Source: Pseudoalteromonas sp. 3D05 (GTDB lineage: Bacteria; Pseudomonadota; Gammaproteobacteria; Enterobacterales; Alteromonadaceae). From it: a DNA stretch of 64,000 nt. Position 1 is the first letter of the stretch; every line of letters begins with the position of its first letter. A model generated the notes under the pieces. It did no database searches and had not been told where the DNA came from. It saw only the letters and a program-made list of their open reading frames with translations. Shown here in pieces: positions 19,282-28,084 of the stretch. The position numbers were made by a program, and so were the translations under genes. The stretch spans positions 1-64,000 of the forward strand of contig NZ_PDUS01000020.1 in assembly GCF_002723455.1 (NCBI RefSeq), in the 5' to 3' direction.

Positions 19282-20909
19282 TGCGATTATTTTGCTGTTT
19301 ATTGCTTATCAGCGCTATGCCCCTGTGGGCTATGACCCAACTGCAAGCCAGTGTTGACAAAAACCCTGTATTAGCAGGTGAATTTTTTATGCTCACAATC
19401 ACTGCTGATGACACAATAAAGAACGATCAGCCTGATACCTCGGCTTTACTCAAAGACTTCGTTGTCGGCCCAATGAGCGTGAGTACACGCACAAATATTG
19501 TTAATGGCAGTATTTCAAAACAAACCAATTGGTCTGTTAAGCTTATGACCCGAGATGCAGGCGACTATACGATCCCGTCGTTTAATGTTGCAGGCATTAG
19601 TTCTGAGCCTATCGCATTAAAAGTGGCAGAGCGAAGTAAAGAAACAGAACAAAATAATGATATTTTTATAAAGTCATCTATGTCATCAGACTCTTTGTTC
19701 GTGCAAGAAGCTGGGGTTTACACTGTTAAACTCTACCTTGCCAAAGAGCTACTTGATGGTAATTTGACCGCCCCGACGATGCCAGATGCGCAGCTTAGCC
19801 AAATAGGTAAACAGCAAGAAGAATATGAATTGGTTGACGGCAAACGCTATTTAGTGATTACTCGAGAGTACTTAGTACAACCGCAGAAAAGTGGTGTCTA
19901 CACGATAGATGCACCGGTTTTCCAAGGCCGTATACGTCAAAATTATCGCCAATTAGAAGTCTCAGCTATGGGTGACAGTACCACAGTTGAAATTAAGCCT
20001 ATTCCAAGTGACTACCAAGGTGCATGGTTGCCCAGTGAATTAGTTAATTTAGATGAACAATGGCAGCCAGATAGCGATACTGTCGAAGTTGGTACGCCAA
20101 TCACTCGTACTCTAACACTTACCGCTCTGGGGATAACTAAAGAGCAGCTCCCTGATATTGAGCTGGCCGAGGTGCAAGGGATCCGTAGCTACCCGGATGA
20201 AAAAGAAAATAATCACCTTGTGCGTGATGGCCGTGTTATTTCCCAACAAACCGCTTCATATGCATTGTTGCCACAAACACCGGGCACCTATACTTTGCCT
20301 GAAGTCAGTGTCCCTTGGTACAACACAAAGATTAAACGTATTAGTTACGCAACATTACCTGCACGCACAATTACTGTAACAGCAAGCAGCCTGAACGCAA
20401 CTGTACCTGCTCCTGCGCAAACACAACCGATCACTGAACAACCCCTAGCAGAACGTGTTCAGACTGTTAAAATCAATAACACCCCACTATGGCTTATTAT
20501 TGCATGCGCTATTGGTTACTTACTGTGGTTAATTACGCTTGTTTTATGGTGGAACAACAGAGCCACACCTTTATCAGGTAAATTACATACCAAAACAACA
20601 GAGGATGATAGTTCAGCCGCCTCATTAGCACGGTTAAAAACACAGAGTAAAAAGGCAGATTTATCTGCATTTCACCATGAGCTCAACTGTTATGCCAAGC
20701 TAGTAACTCAACAACCACACAACGCGATAGATGTGCTTACACAACAAATCAATGACCAACAACTTACACTACAAGTAGCTAAATTAAGAGCAGCGCTCTA
20801 TAGTTCAACTGAAAGCACTGTTGAATTGGCAGAAATATTAAAAGTATTAGAGGCAAATAAAAATAATAAACGGACAAATCAGCACACAGCATTAAAAGGA
20901 CTTTATTAA
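19275..20909 (+). CDS. BatD family protein
   Basis: 544 residues. An N-terminal signal peptide ends near AMPLWAMT. A large periplasmic part of beta-sandwich domains follows (for example MTRDAGDYTIPSFNV and LLPQTPGTYTLPEVSVPWYNT), then one membrane helix at about 396-417 and a short cytoplasmic tail. This is the layout of BatD, the last member of MoxR/Bat operons; in Bacteroides and Leptospira studies Bat proteins were linked to stress or oxygen tolerance, but the molecular role is not settled. The start at 19275 is preceded by AAGGAG with a somewhat long spacer and overlaps the upstream gene. Confidence 0.88.
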   Translation: MVMRLFCCLLLISAMPLWAMTQLQASVDKNPVLAGEFFMLTITADDTIKNDQPDTSALLKDFVVGPMSVSTRTNIVNGSISKQTNWSVKLMTRDAGDYTIPSFNVAGISSEPIALKVAERSKETEQNNDIFIKSSMSSDSLFVQEAGVYTVKLYLAKELLDGNLTAPTMPDAQLSQIGKQQEEYELVDGKRYLVITREYLVQPQKSGVYTIDAPVFQGRIRQNYRQLEVSAMGDSTTVEIKPIPSDYQGAWLPSELVNLDEQWQPDSDTVEVGTPITRTLTLTALGITKEQLPDIELAEVQGIRSYPDEKENNHLVRDGRVISQQTASYALLPQTPGTYTLPEVSVPWYNTKIKRISYATLPARTITVTASSLNATVPAPAQTQPITEQPLAERVQTVKINNTPLWLIIACAIGYLLWLITLVLWWNNRATPLSGKLHTKTTEDDSSAASLARLKTQSKKADLSAFHHELNCYAKLVTQQPHNAIDVLTQQINDQQLTLQVAKLRAALYSSTESTVELAEILKVLEANKNNKRTNQHTALKGLY

Positions 20910-20922
20910 TTTAATCAATTGC

Positions 20923-20941
20923 TTGCATATTTAATATGCAA
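20923..20941. promoter_or_regulatory. Perfect AT-rich inverted repeat before the sigma factor gene
   Basis: TTGCATAT-TTA-ATATGCAA, an 8-bp perfect inverted repeat in the 63-base gap between batD and the sigma factor gene. No T-run follows, so it is a poor terminator; a repressor operator or RNA hairpin is possible. Confidence 0.35.
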
Positions 20942-20972
20942 ACTAAAGACTCCTTAATATAAAAAAGAGCTT

Positions 20973-21530
20973 ATGCCGGGAAATAATAATTCTAAAAGTC
21001 AGGTCTTAGTTGATATGACAGAGAAAAAAGCACGCTATGAAAAACTTGTTCATGTTTATCATAGCGAATTATATCGCTTTGCCTATTGGTTATGTCGCGA
21101 CCCTAATATTGCTGAAGACCTTGTCCAAGAAACGTTTTTACGTGCTTGGCGTGCGCTTGATTCATTATTAGACCAAAAAGCAGCTAAACCATGGCTATTA
21201 ACGATTTTGCGCCGTGAAAATGCACGACGTTTTGAACGAAAACAGTTTGATTACAGCGATGTAGAAAATGATACGCTGGTCGATGAAAAAAGCGTAACGC
21301 TAGATGATGAAGTAGAGCAAGCAATCGTTCAGCGTCAAATAGCTAAACTACCTGATGAATACAAAGAGCCGTTACTACTTCAAGTAGTCATGGGCTGCTC
21401 AGGGGAAGAAATAGCTAATATATTAGATTTAAATAAAAACACGGTTATGACTCGCCTCTTCCGTGCAAGAAACCAACTGAAAGAGGCACTTAGCCGTAAT
21501 GATGAACAACTTAAAGGGGCATCAAAATAA
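20973..21530 (+). CDS. ECF-type sigma-70 family RNA polymerase sigma factor
   Basis: 185 residues with only sigma regions 2 and 4. Region 2 contains LYRFAYWLCRDPNIAEDLVQETFLRAW, region 4 contains LPDEYKEPLLLQVVMGCSGEEIANIL followed by NKNTVMTRLFRARNQLKEAL, the helix-turn-helix that reads the -35 element. An alternative start is the Met at residue 15 (MTEKKARYEK), which has AGGTC upstream; the first Met has only AAGAG. It overlaps the next gene by one base, so the DUF3379 product is its likely anti-sigma factor. It follows the Bat operon by only 63 bases and may be read through from it. Confidence 0.9.
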   Translation: MPGNNNSKSQVLVDMTEKKARYEKLVHVYHSELYRFAYWLCRDPNIAEDLVQETFLRAWRALDSLLDQKAAKPWLLTILRRENARRFERKQFDYSDVENDTLVDEKSVTLDDEVEQAIVQRQIAKLPDEYKEPLLLQVVMGCSGEEIANILDLNKNTVMTRLFRARNQLKEALSRNDEQLKGASK

Positions 21531-22309
21531 TGGATGATCTCGAGTTTCGTCGCCGAGTAATCGCACAACCTCATAATGAGGAGCAGGATATTGCTGACTA
21601 TGCAAAACAAGATCCTGAACATCAACAGTTCATCGAGCAAATGCAAGAACTTGATGATTCATTAACTCAAGCATTGGATATTCCCGTGCCTAAAGGGTTG
21701 GCTGATCGTATTTTGGCTAATACACCCGAATTTAACGATGAGTACAATACGCCTAGTAACGAAAGCCAAGTAAATGAGGCCGCTGAAGATAACGTTATCA
21801 ATGCACAATCGCGGTTTAAACTTGGTGGTACACCACTCGCTATGGCGGCATCATTACTTGTCGCTATTGGTGCTTTCTTTTTTACCAGTAGCGAGCATAA
21901 CGTTGCATATGGTGCTGGAGAACATGCACTGACACACATATACCATGAGATTAACTCACTGGAAAAAACTAACGAAATAAGCCTACAAACTGTAAACGAA
22001 AAATTTGCCGAACTCGGTGGAAAATTAGATGAGCTACCAGGTAAGGTGACTTATTTAATGTTTTGCGATTTTAAAGGTCAACGTGGTTTACACTTAGTAT
22101 TCGAATCTGACTATGGGCCAATGACCGTGTTTATTGTACCGTCTAAAGCGCAGTCTTTCGGTATTGGCGACAATGATTTTAGCGATCAGCGTTTTGCAGG
22201 TCATATTGATCGCGGCCCTGACGCTGATACGATCTTAGTGGCTAGTTTAGGCGCGCCTGTTGACCAATATACTAGCCGTATTAATAGTGCCATCCGCTGG
22301 TTGCATTAA
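21530..22309 (+). CDS. DUF3379 membrane protein, probable anti-sigma factor
   Basis: 259 residues. The cytoplasmic N-terminus (about 1-95) is followed by one membrane helix near 103-122 (LAMAASLLVAIGAFFF) and a periplasmic C-terminal domain with the conserved VTYLMFCDFKGQRGLHLVFES and FIVPSKAQSFGIGDNDFSD segments of DUF3379. Single-pass topology and translational coupling to an ECF sigma gene (ATG overlapping the sigma stop) support an anti-sigma role. That role is inferred; the family itself is only a DUF. Confidence 0.85.
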   Translation: MDDLEFRRRVIAQPHNEEQDIADYAKQDPEHQQFIEQMQELDDSLTQALDIPVPKGLADRILANTPEFNDEYNTPSNESQVNEAAEDNVINAQSRFKLGGTPLAMAASLLVAIGAFFFTSSEHNVAYGAGEHALTHIYHEINSLEKTNEISLQTVNEKFAELGGKLDELPGKVTYLMFCDFKGQRGLHLVFESDYGPMTVFIVPSKAQSFGIGDNDFSDQRFAGHIDRGPDADTILVASLGAPVDQYTSRINSAIRWLH

Positions 22310-22488
22310 AAACCAATATTGCTGCCACTTATTTAAAGTGGCAGCAGAGCATTTTTCAATCTACAAATGTGTTAAATATCAGCAAACGCGCCCTGTTCGT
22401 TTAGTTTTCATGCCATTTCCACTTGTACCTATTTATCCAATCATTGAACTGATTTAGAATCTGCTTTCTAAATTTTTTGAGGATATTC

Positions 22489-23322
22489 ATGAAAAACCTG
22501 ATTGTTATTTTGTCTTTACTGACACTGTTATTTACTACAAGCTTTGATGTAGAAGCGCGTAAAAAGTTTGGTAGTAAAAAACGTGGTAAAACACCAGAAA
22601 CTCAACAAACAGCACAAAAACAACAAACTGATACAAAGACAATTGCCCCCGCCACTAAGCCTAAATCAAACAAGAAAGGGATCATGGCCGGTATTTTTGG
22701 TGGGCTATTAGCGGGCGGTTTGATTGCCGCGATGCTGGGCGGTGACTTTGAAGGTATGCAACTATTTGAAATATTGTTACTCGCAGCGATTGGGTTTATT
22801 ATTTTTAAAATAGTGATAGGTATTATACGCCGTAAAAATACCCCGGCTTATGCTCACGCTGGGCAAAATACCCCACAAATGAAGCAAAACGATACTGCTC
22901 AAGCCAGTTCAACTGGTTTTGGTCAAACAAGCAATGTGCCATTTAACCTTCCACCTAACTTTGACACTAGTGGCTTTCTACAAGGTGCTCGTAGCCATTA
23001 CCACACCCTACAAACAGCGTGGAACAATGCTGACTTTAGCACAATGGCAGAATACCTAAGCCCAGAGCTTGTTGAAGAATTTAAAGCAGAACGTGAAGCG
23101 ATTGAGAGCGTAGCAACAGAAGTGATGTTTATTGATGCAGAGCTCGTACGCGCTGACACTGACGCACAAAAATGGCAAGTAAGTGTTCGCTTTAAAGGTA
23201 AGTACCGCGACTTAGGTGATAAAGAAGAGCATGCAATTTTAGAGATCTGGCATTTAGAACGTGCAACTAGCGATGATTCACCTTGGTTGATCGTCGGTGT
23301 TGAAGATTTAATCGACGCATAA
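22489..23322 (+). CDS. Tim44-like domain membrane protein
   Basis: 277 residues from the ATG at 22489. An upstream TTG frame start at 22477 is rejected because TTGAGGA there is the ribosome binding site. It begins with a signal-like hydrophobic helix ending at VEARKKFGSKKRG, followed by a basic Gln/Thr linker, a hydrophobic pair near 65-115 (GIFGGLLAGGLIAAML and ILLLAAIGFIIFKIVIGII), and a C-terminal Tim44-like domain from about 160 (SHYHTLQTAWNNADFSTMAEYLSPE). Bacterial members are membrane-anchored proteins of unknown function; the fold is shared with mitochondrial Tim44. It is monogenic and followed by the MITE-like element. Confidence 0.88.
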   Translation: MKNLIVILSLLTLLFTTSFDVEARKKFGSKKRGKTPETQQTAQKQQTDTKTIAPATKPKSNKKGIMAGIFGGLLAGGLIAAMLGGDFEGMQLFEILLLAAIGFIIFKIVIGIIRRKNTPAYAHAGQNTPQMKQNDTAQASSTGFGQTSNVPFNLPPNFDTSGFLQGARSHYHTLQTAWNNADFSTMAEYLSPELVEEFKAEREAIESVATEVMFIDAELVRADTDAQKWQVSVRFKGKYRDLGDKEEHAILEIWHLERATSDDSPWLIVGVEDLIDA

Positions 23323-23327
23323 TTTAT

Positions 23328-23591
23328 TATACCCAAACAACATCAAGAGGCAGAATTCAGCATTTCACAGGGGCTTAATATCAAAGCGTTACTTTGCAAG
23401 CATGGCAGTCCCTTTGAAGAAGGAACAACGATGGGACTAAGTCTTTGTGAAACGCTCTACGTGTTGGTTTAAAAGCGATTTATACTGCGTTATTGATTTT
23501 AATAATAGAATCACTATTATCTGCAATCAATGCCTTGCCTAAATCGCGTTTAATTCCAACGACGCTCGCATCTTGAGGTCGCTTGGGTATA
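23328..23591. repeat. MITE-like intergenic repeat with terminal inverted repeats and two internal hairpins
   Basis: Left end TATACCCAAACAACATCAAG; the complement of the right end reads TATACCCAAGCGACCTCAAG. Inside, 23359-23456 folds as an interrupted hairpin (AGCATTTCACA pairs with TGTGAAACGCT, and AGTCCC at 23407 with GGGACT at 23433). 23470-23552 folds as a long imperfect hairpin around AATAATAG-AATCA-CTATTAT, with AAAGCGATTTA matching TAAATCGCGTTT. No protein is encoded. About 264 bp. It fits a non-autonomous mobile or structured intergenic repeat; copy number in the genome cannot be seen here. Confidence 0.7.
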
Positions 23592-23593
23592 GA

Positions 23594-23633
23594 TAAAAAA
23601 ACCGCACTTCATATTATGAAGTGCGGTTTTTTA
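23594..23633. terminator. Rho-independent terminator, bidirectional
   Basis: CCGCACTTCAT (23602-23612) pairs with ATGAAGTGCGG (23616-23626), loop ATT, A-run before and T-run after. It serves the aminotransferase gene on the minus strand and can stop plus-strand transcription from the Tim44-like gene. Confidence 0.92.
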
Positions 23634-23652
23634 TTGTATTACCTACACGGTA

Positions 23653-24843
23653 TTACTTACAAACGTCAGCCACAGCGTTAGCAAAGTAGTCAATATTTGC
23701 TTGGCTTATACCAGCGACATTGACTCGGCTAGAGCCAACGATGTAAATACCGTACTCTTTTTGTAAACGCTCTATTTGCTCTTTATTAATACCTAAGAAT
23801 GAGAACATACCATTCTGACGGTCAATAAATGAGAAGTCTTGGTCAATATCTTTTGCCGCTAAGCTATCTTTGATCAACGTACGAAGACCATTAATACGGT
23901 TACGCATTTCATCAAGCTCGCTGTGCCATTCTTGAGTAAGCTCTGTGCTTCCTAAAATAGTGTTAACAATATCTGCACCGTGCGCTGGCGGCATTGAGTA
24001 AATGCTGCGTACAACACTCAGCATAACTGAGTTTGATATATCAGCAGATTTGCTATCTTTAGCGATGATTGAACATGCGCCAATACGCTCACGGTATAAA
24101 CCAAAGTTTTTAGAACATGAAGAACAAATTATCAACTCATCCACTGCATCAGCCAAGATACGTAAGCCATTTGCATCTTGCTCAAGACTTGCACCAAAAC
24201 CTTGGTAAGCGATATCAACAAGTGGCGTAAAGCCGACTTCTTTCGCAAGCTCTGCAACAGCTTTCCATTGTGCTTCGTTTAAGTCCATACCACTTGGGTT
24301 ATGACAACAAGCATGCACAAGTACAACATCACCTTTTGGTACTTGCTTAAGCGTGTCCATCATTTCATTGAACAATAAATCTTTGTTTTCATAATCGTAA
24401 TAAGGGTATTCTTTTACAGTTAAACCCGCAGCTTCAAATAAACTAATATGATTAGCCCAGGTAGGGTTAGTAACCCAAATAGTTGCTTCAGGATTACAAC
24501 GTGCAACAAACTCAGCAGCAACACGTAAAGCACCTGTTCCACCTGGTGCTTGCGCTGTACGAACGCGATTAGCCAATAAAGCTTGGTGCTCGCCTAATAG
24601 AAGGCTTTCCATTTTTTGGCAGTAATCTAAGTTGCCAGCCAGACCAATGTACGATTTACTCGTCTCGTTTTCTAAACGAAATGCTTCTGCTTTTTTGACG
24701 GCAGTTAATACGGGTGTGTTACCTTGCTCATCTTTATAAACACCAACCCCTAAGTCAATCTTATTTGGGTTAGTATCTTGCTTATAGGCCGCCATAAGGC
24801 CAAGAATAGGATCTGTTGGTAATGGTTTTAGTACTGAGAACAT
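23653..24843 (-). CDS. Aspartate/aromatic aminotransferase (class I, PLP-dependent)
   Basis: 396 residues, the usual size of AspC/TyrB enzymes, which move the amino group of aspartate or aromatic amino acids to 2-oxoglutarate. The N-terminus MFSVLKPLPTDPILGLMAAYKQD and IDLGVGVYKDEQGNTPVL are family signatures. The PLP-binding lysine is in SSCSKNFGLYRERIG near residue 245, CCHNPSGMD holds the conserved Asn-Pro, and the substrate carboxylate arginine is probably in GSSRVNVAG near the C-terminus. AspC versus TyrB specificity cannot be told by eye. It is transcribed alone, with its own terminator at 23594-23633. Confidence 0.92.
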   Translation of the reverse strand: MFSVLKPLPTDPILGLMAAYKQDTNPNKIDLGVGVYKDEQGNTPVLTAVKKAEAFRLENETSKSYIGLAGNLDYCQKMESLLLGEHQALLANRVRTAQAPGGTGALRVAAEFVARCNPEATIWVTNPTWANHISLFEAAGLTVKEYPYYDYENKDLLFNEMMDTLKQVPKGDVVLVHACCHNPSGMDLNEAQWKAVAELAKEVGFTPLVDIAYQGFGASLEQDANGLRILADAVDELIICSSCSKNFGLYRERIGACSIIAKDSKSADISNSVMLSVVRSIYSMPPAHGADIVNTILGSTELTQEWHSELDEMRNRINGLRTLIKDSLAAKDIDQDFSFIDRQNGMFSFLGINKEQIERLQKEYGIYIVGSSRVNVAGISQANIDYFANAVADVCK

Positions 24844-24902
24844 TGACTATCTCTTATCGTTATTTAGGGGTTAGCTGTTGTACTTAGCTTAACATAAAAG
24901 CT

Positions 24903-24919
24903 CACTAGAATGACTAGTG
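24903..24919 (-). terminator. Probable terminator of the GAF protein gene
   Basis: CACTAG-AATGA-CTAGTG inverted repeat directly after the stop of the gene at 24924; on the minus strand it is followed by AGCTTTTATGTT, a weak U-tract. Confidence 0.45.
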
Positions 24920-24923
24920 TTAT

Positions 24924-25583
24924 TTACACTAAAAAGTGAGGAATTTTAATACAGCACGCAATTAATAGTGCAAGCGTTTGATCAGTGAAAAAATCATTTT
25001 TAAATGCTTCACCATCTACAATCCCTACACAGTTATTTTGCGCATCAAAAAGCGGTAAACAGGCTTCTGATTTCACTTTAGGATCACATGTGTAATATTC
25101 TCCGCCGCTCGCTAAATACTGCTCCACGTTATTGATCACTCGGCCTTTACTGCTCATAGCAACTTGAACATTATTACTACCACTAGCAAATTGCTCTGTT
25201 AACGGAAAAAGAGGTCGGCTGGGTGCCCCAAAATAAGCCAGCTTAAGTAATTGCACTCCCTCTTCGGTTTGGGTGTTTTGATATATCCCAAACCAGTCAA
25301 CACCCGTTTTCTCAACAACATAATCAACTACGCTTTGTAACTGAGCCAGCTTTTGCCTCGTTTGAGCATCTTCAGCCAGATAATCGGTGAGTTTAAATGG
25401 TTCATCCTGAAGGTGACCAAATAAACTACATGCTCCTCCTTCACCAAGTTCAGGTATTTGATACTCCCAGCGAACAGCTGAGGGTTGGCTAGTAACCAAA
25501 AAATCTTCTAGCTTTGCAAGCTCCAAAGACACTAGTTGTTGAGGCACATTAAGTTGTGCATGAGATAAATAAGAAGAAACCAT
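24924..25583 (-). CDS. GAF domain protein
   Basis: 219 residues, soluble. The second half (about 75-215) has a GAF fold pattern: GVDWFGIYQNTQTEEGVQLLKLAYFGAPSRPLFPL, then ACLPLFDAQNNCVGIVDGEAF. It recalls free methionine-(R)-sulfoxide reductases (spacing of YTCDPKVKSEACLPLF), but the catalytic cysteines cannot be assigned with certainty. The N-terminal part is unlike anything I recognise. It lies between the partner-switch pair and the aminotransferase, all on the minus strand, with 68 bases to the former, so it may sense a small molecule independently. Confidence 0.75.
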   Translation of the reverse strand: MVSSYLSHAQLNVPQQLVSLELAKLEDFLVTSQPSAVRWEYQIPELGEGGACSLFGHLQDEPFKLTDYLAEDAQTRQKLAQLQSVVDYVVEKTGVDWFGIYQNTQTEEGVQLLKLAYFGAPSRPLFPLTEQFASGSNNVQVAMSSKGRVINNVEQYLASGGEYYTCDPKVKSEACLPLFDAQNNCVGIVDGEAFKNDFFTDQTLALLIACCIKIPHFLV

Positions 25584-25651
25584 CTAGCCGTCCAAACATC
25601 CAAATAAAGCAAAATAGTAACATGTGATTTATTTGTAGACCAGCTTTGTAC

Positions 25652-27298
25652 CTAAGTTAGTTTATAACACATTTCTATTTGGTTTCCGGAGGCGTTATAA
25701 GTCACATGCTCTGCTATTTCTTCTAATAAAGAAATACCACGGCCATGCTCTCTTGATAAGCTCATTCCGTCACTAGCACTACTCTTATGGCCATTTCCCG
25801 AGTCACAAATAGTAAAATAAAGACATAAACTGGTTGGGCAGTAACGCATATCTACGATGATCATCGCACCTTGCAAACTGTTTAGGGCTGCTTCGCGTTG
25901 TTGATAAAATTCTAAAAAACCATCTTCTTGGTTTTTTATATCAGAATCTAAGCCGAGTAACCCATGATCAACCGCATTATTGTAGGCCTCAGACAAAAGC
26001 AAAAATATATCCGAACGATGTGCTCTCAAGCCACTTATTCGAGTTAATACATCGACGATTTCAAGCACCGGATCAGTGGTTTTTATTTGCGTCGAATTCA
26101 AACTTAAAGACATATTAAATGGCAGTGGTGAATAACTTTCTTGTTCGCCTTTTTGTTGAGGTATTTGCAGGCAATTAAACAACACAATACTTAAATCATC
26201 TTGTTGCTTTTCGCCTTGTGCAAAATGAGTAACATGATGAATAATGTCATCACATGAAATGCTCGGTTTCTCGGCCAGCAAGTCTATAAAGCGGTGCTCA
26301 CCAAAATACTCTTCTTTATCATTTGTTGTTTCAATAATTCCGTCAGTGGCCAATACAACTCTCATCGTACTGTCTACTTCAAAATGAATCAGCTCACGTT
26401 CAAACTCATGCGTTTCTAATATACCCAGCGCCATGTGTTGTGACTCTAAGGTTTTAAGCACGTTACCGTGTTGATTTATAACATAAGCATCAGGTAACCC
26501 ACCCAGCCAAGCAGAAACACTTTTCCCAGAGCTACTAAGCTCGATAATTGTGGCAGCACAAAACATATTACCTGGCAGCAATTTGACCAATAATGTGTTT
26601 ATCTCATTGGCTATATCACTGACCGCCATCCCCTTATTAACCATAGTGTAAAACACTTTAGAGGTTGGCAGAGCTCCCACTGCAGCCGCGAGCCCGTGTC
26701 CGGTAAAATCTCCAAGCATACAATACAAGCTACCGATTGGGCTTTGCGCAACTAAGAACACATCTCCGTTAAACATAGAGGCTGGCGATAAATGAAAGTC
26801 GATGTTATCTGGAAAGTCATGTTGGTTTTCAAGTGCATTATTAAATATATGCTCAACAATGTCGTGTTCACGTTCTGTTTGATTGTTGTGGTATTCCAAT
26901 AATCTATTTTGTTTTTGCGCTTCGAGACTAAGCTTACGAGTTCTACTGTGTGCTTTTATTTTTGCTGTTAAAATTATTTTATCAAATGGTTTATGAATAA
27001 AATCATCACCGCCGAGTGCCAAGCAACGCTCAAAGCTTTCTTTATCATCTAAAGAAGTAATAAAAATGATAGGAAGGTAAACGTCTTTACTGCGCTGCTT
27101 TATTTTGGGGGCTGTTTCATAGCCATCCATTTCTGGCATGATTACATCTAAAAGCACGATATCAACAGGGCCACTATCAAGCACTTCAAGTGCTTCAATA
27201 CCATTGCAGGCTGTTACTACATCATAATGTTGTTGCTCAAGCATGATCTTGAGCAAATCCCGATTAAGCTTTTGGTCATCAACAACGAGGATGCGCAT
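25652..27298 (-). CDS. crsR: Three-domain response regulator: receiver, PP2C phosphatase, HATPase kinase (CrsR-like)
   Basis: 548 residues in three parts. A receiver domain (1-120) has phospho-acceptor Asp51 in IVLLDVIMPEMDG. A SpoIIE/PP2C-type phosphatase occupies about 165-375 (LGDFTGHGLAAAVGALPTSKVFYTM, VLATDGIIETTN, QDDLSIVLF). A C-terminal RsbW-like GHKL ATPase covers about 395-545 with LLLSEAYNNAVDHG as N-box and HGRGISLLEEIAEHV. This is the domain order of CrsR of Shewanella oneidensis, which kinases and dephosphorylates CrsA and sequesters sigma S. The ATG overlaps the STAS gene stop by one base, so the two are coupled. The CrsR assignment rests on architecture and neighbour. Confidence 0.85.
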   Translation of the reverse strand: MRILVVDDQKLNRDLLKIMLEQQHYDVVTACNGIEALEVLDSGPVDIVLLDVIMPEMDGYETAPKIKQRSKDVYLPIIFITSLDDKESFERCLALGGDDFIHKPFDKIILTAKIKAHSRTRKLSLEAQKQNRLLEYHNNQTEREHDIVEHIFNNALENQHDFPDNIDFHLSPASMFNGDVFLVAQSPIGSLYCMLGDFTGHGLAAAVGALPTSKVFYTMVNKGMAVSDIANEINTLLVKLLPGNMFCAATIIELSSSGKSVSAWLGGLPDAYVINQHGNVLKTLESQHMALGILETHEFERELIHFEVDSTMRVVLATDGIIETTNDKEEYFGEHRFIDLLAEKPSISCDDIIHHVTHFAQGEKQQDDLSIVLFNCLQIPQQKGEQESYSPLPFNMSLSLNSTQIKTTDPVLEIVDVLTRISGLRAHRSDIFLLLSEAYNNAVDHGLLGLDSDIKNQEDGFLEFYQQREAALNSLQGAMIIVDMRYCPTSLCLYFTICDSGNGHKSSASDGMSLSREHGRGISLLEEIAEHVTYNASGNQIEMCYKLT

Positions 27299-27603
27299 CA
27301 GTCAATATCAAACTTCTTATCAAACCGTGATATTTGTAATATTTTCTTTAGTTGTGGTTGGCAGTTGCTAATACGGATTGAGTCTACAGAACTACCCAGT
27401 GTTTTTTTCATATTCAGTAGCATCCCTAAAGCTGAACTATCCATATAATCTGTTTCGCGCAAATCAATTTCCACTTTATCAGTACTATTGCCAATGTCGG
27501 CATAGGCTTGGCGAAACAATTGCACTAGATTAAAATCGAATTTACCTTTTATTTGAATTGTTAATATTTTTCCGTCACTCGATAGTGCTTTACTTAAACT
27601 CAT
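27298..27603 (-). CDS. crsA: STAS domain anti-anti-sigma factor (CrsA-like)
   Basis: 101 residues, a single STAS domain of the SpoIIAA/RsbV type. The likely phosphorylated serine is in ETDYMDSSALGMLLNMKK, at the start of the conserved helix. In CrsA-type systems the unphosphorylated form binds the kinase-like domain of the partner and frees the sigma factor; phosphorylation reverses this. It is first in a two-gene operon with the three-domain regulator, overlapping it by one base. No sigma factor gene is adjacent, as expected if the target is RpoS encoded elsewhere. Confidence 0.87.
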   Translation of the reverse strand: MSLSKALSSDGKILTIQIKGKFDFNLVQLFRQAYADIGNSTDKVEIDLRETDYMDSSALGMLLNMKKTLGSSVDSIRISNCQPQLKKILQISRFDKKFDID

Positions 27604-27746
27604 TGTTTACTCCATATTGAAAACATAATCCGTTCTAATTGTTAATATAAACGCATACGTCCATATACGCCAAAAATAAAAGCAGGTTAGCAGAAATTTG
27701 TTATCATGCATGCCACAGAAGTCTATTTTTTCATAACAGGTTTAGC

Positions 27747-28076
27747 ATGAGTGATAACAATCTCGTTTATTCAACAGAAACAGGTCGTATTAACCAACCT
27801 AAAGCAAGTAAAGAAATCGCCTCTAAGGTATTTAAAGACGGTGCTTTACGCATCGAGCGTCAAACCAAAGGCCGCAAAGGTAAAGGTGTTATGCTTGTAG
27901 TTGGTCTTGATAGTGAACAACATGACCTTAAAAAATTAGCGAAAACTATCAAAAGTAAAATGGGTCAAGGCGGTGCTGTGAAAGATGGGGTGATTGAAGT
28001 GCAAGGCGATGACCGTGAAAAGCTAAAAGCCATTTTAGAAGCTTTAAAGTTTAAGGTGAAAATCGCTGGAGGCTAG
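27747..28076 (+). CDS. yciH: SUI1/eIF1-like translation factor YciH
   Basis: 109 residues with the SUI1 fold: RIERQTKGRKGKGVMLVVGLD, then LKKLAKTIKSKMGQGGAVKDGVIEVQGD, the family's most conserved region. E. coli YciH, of about the same size, is a stress-related inhibitor of translation initiation similar to eIF1. CAGG lies upstream of the ATG. It is divergent from crsA across 143 bases and monocistronic. Confidence 0.93.
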   Translation: MSDNNLVYSTETGRINQPKASKEIASKVFKDGALRIERQTKGRKGKGVMLVVGLDSEQHDLKKLAKTIKSKMGQGGAVKDGVIEVQGDDREKLKAILEALKFKVKIAGG

Positions 28077-28084
28077 TCTCCATG

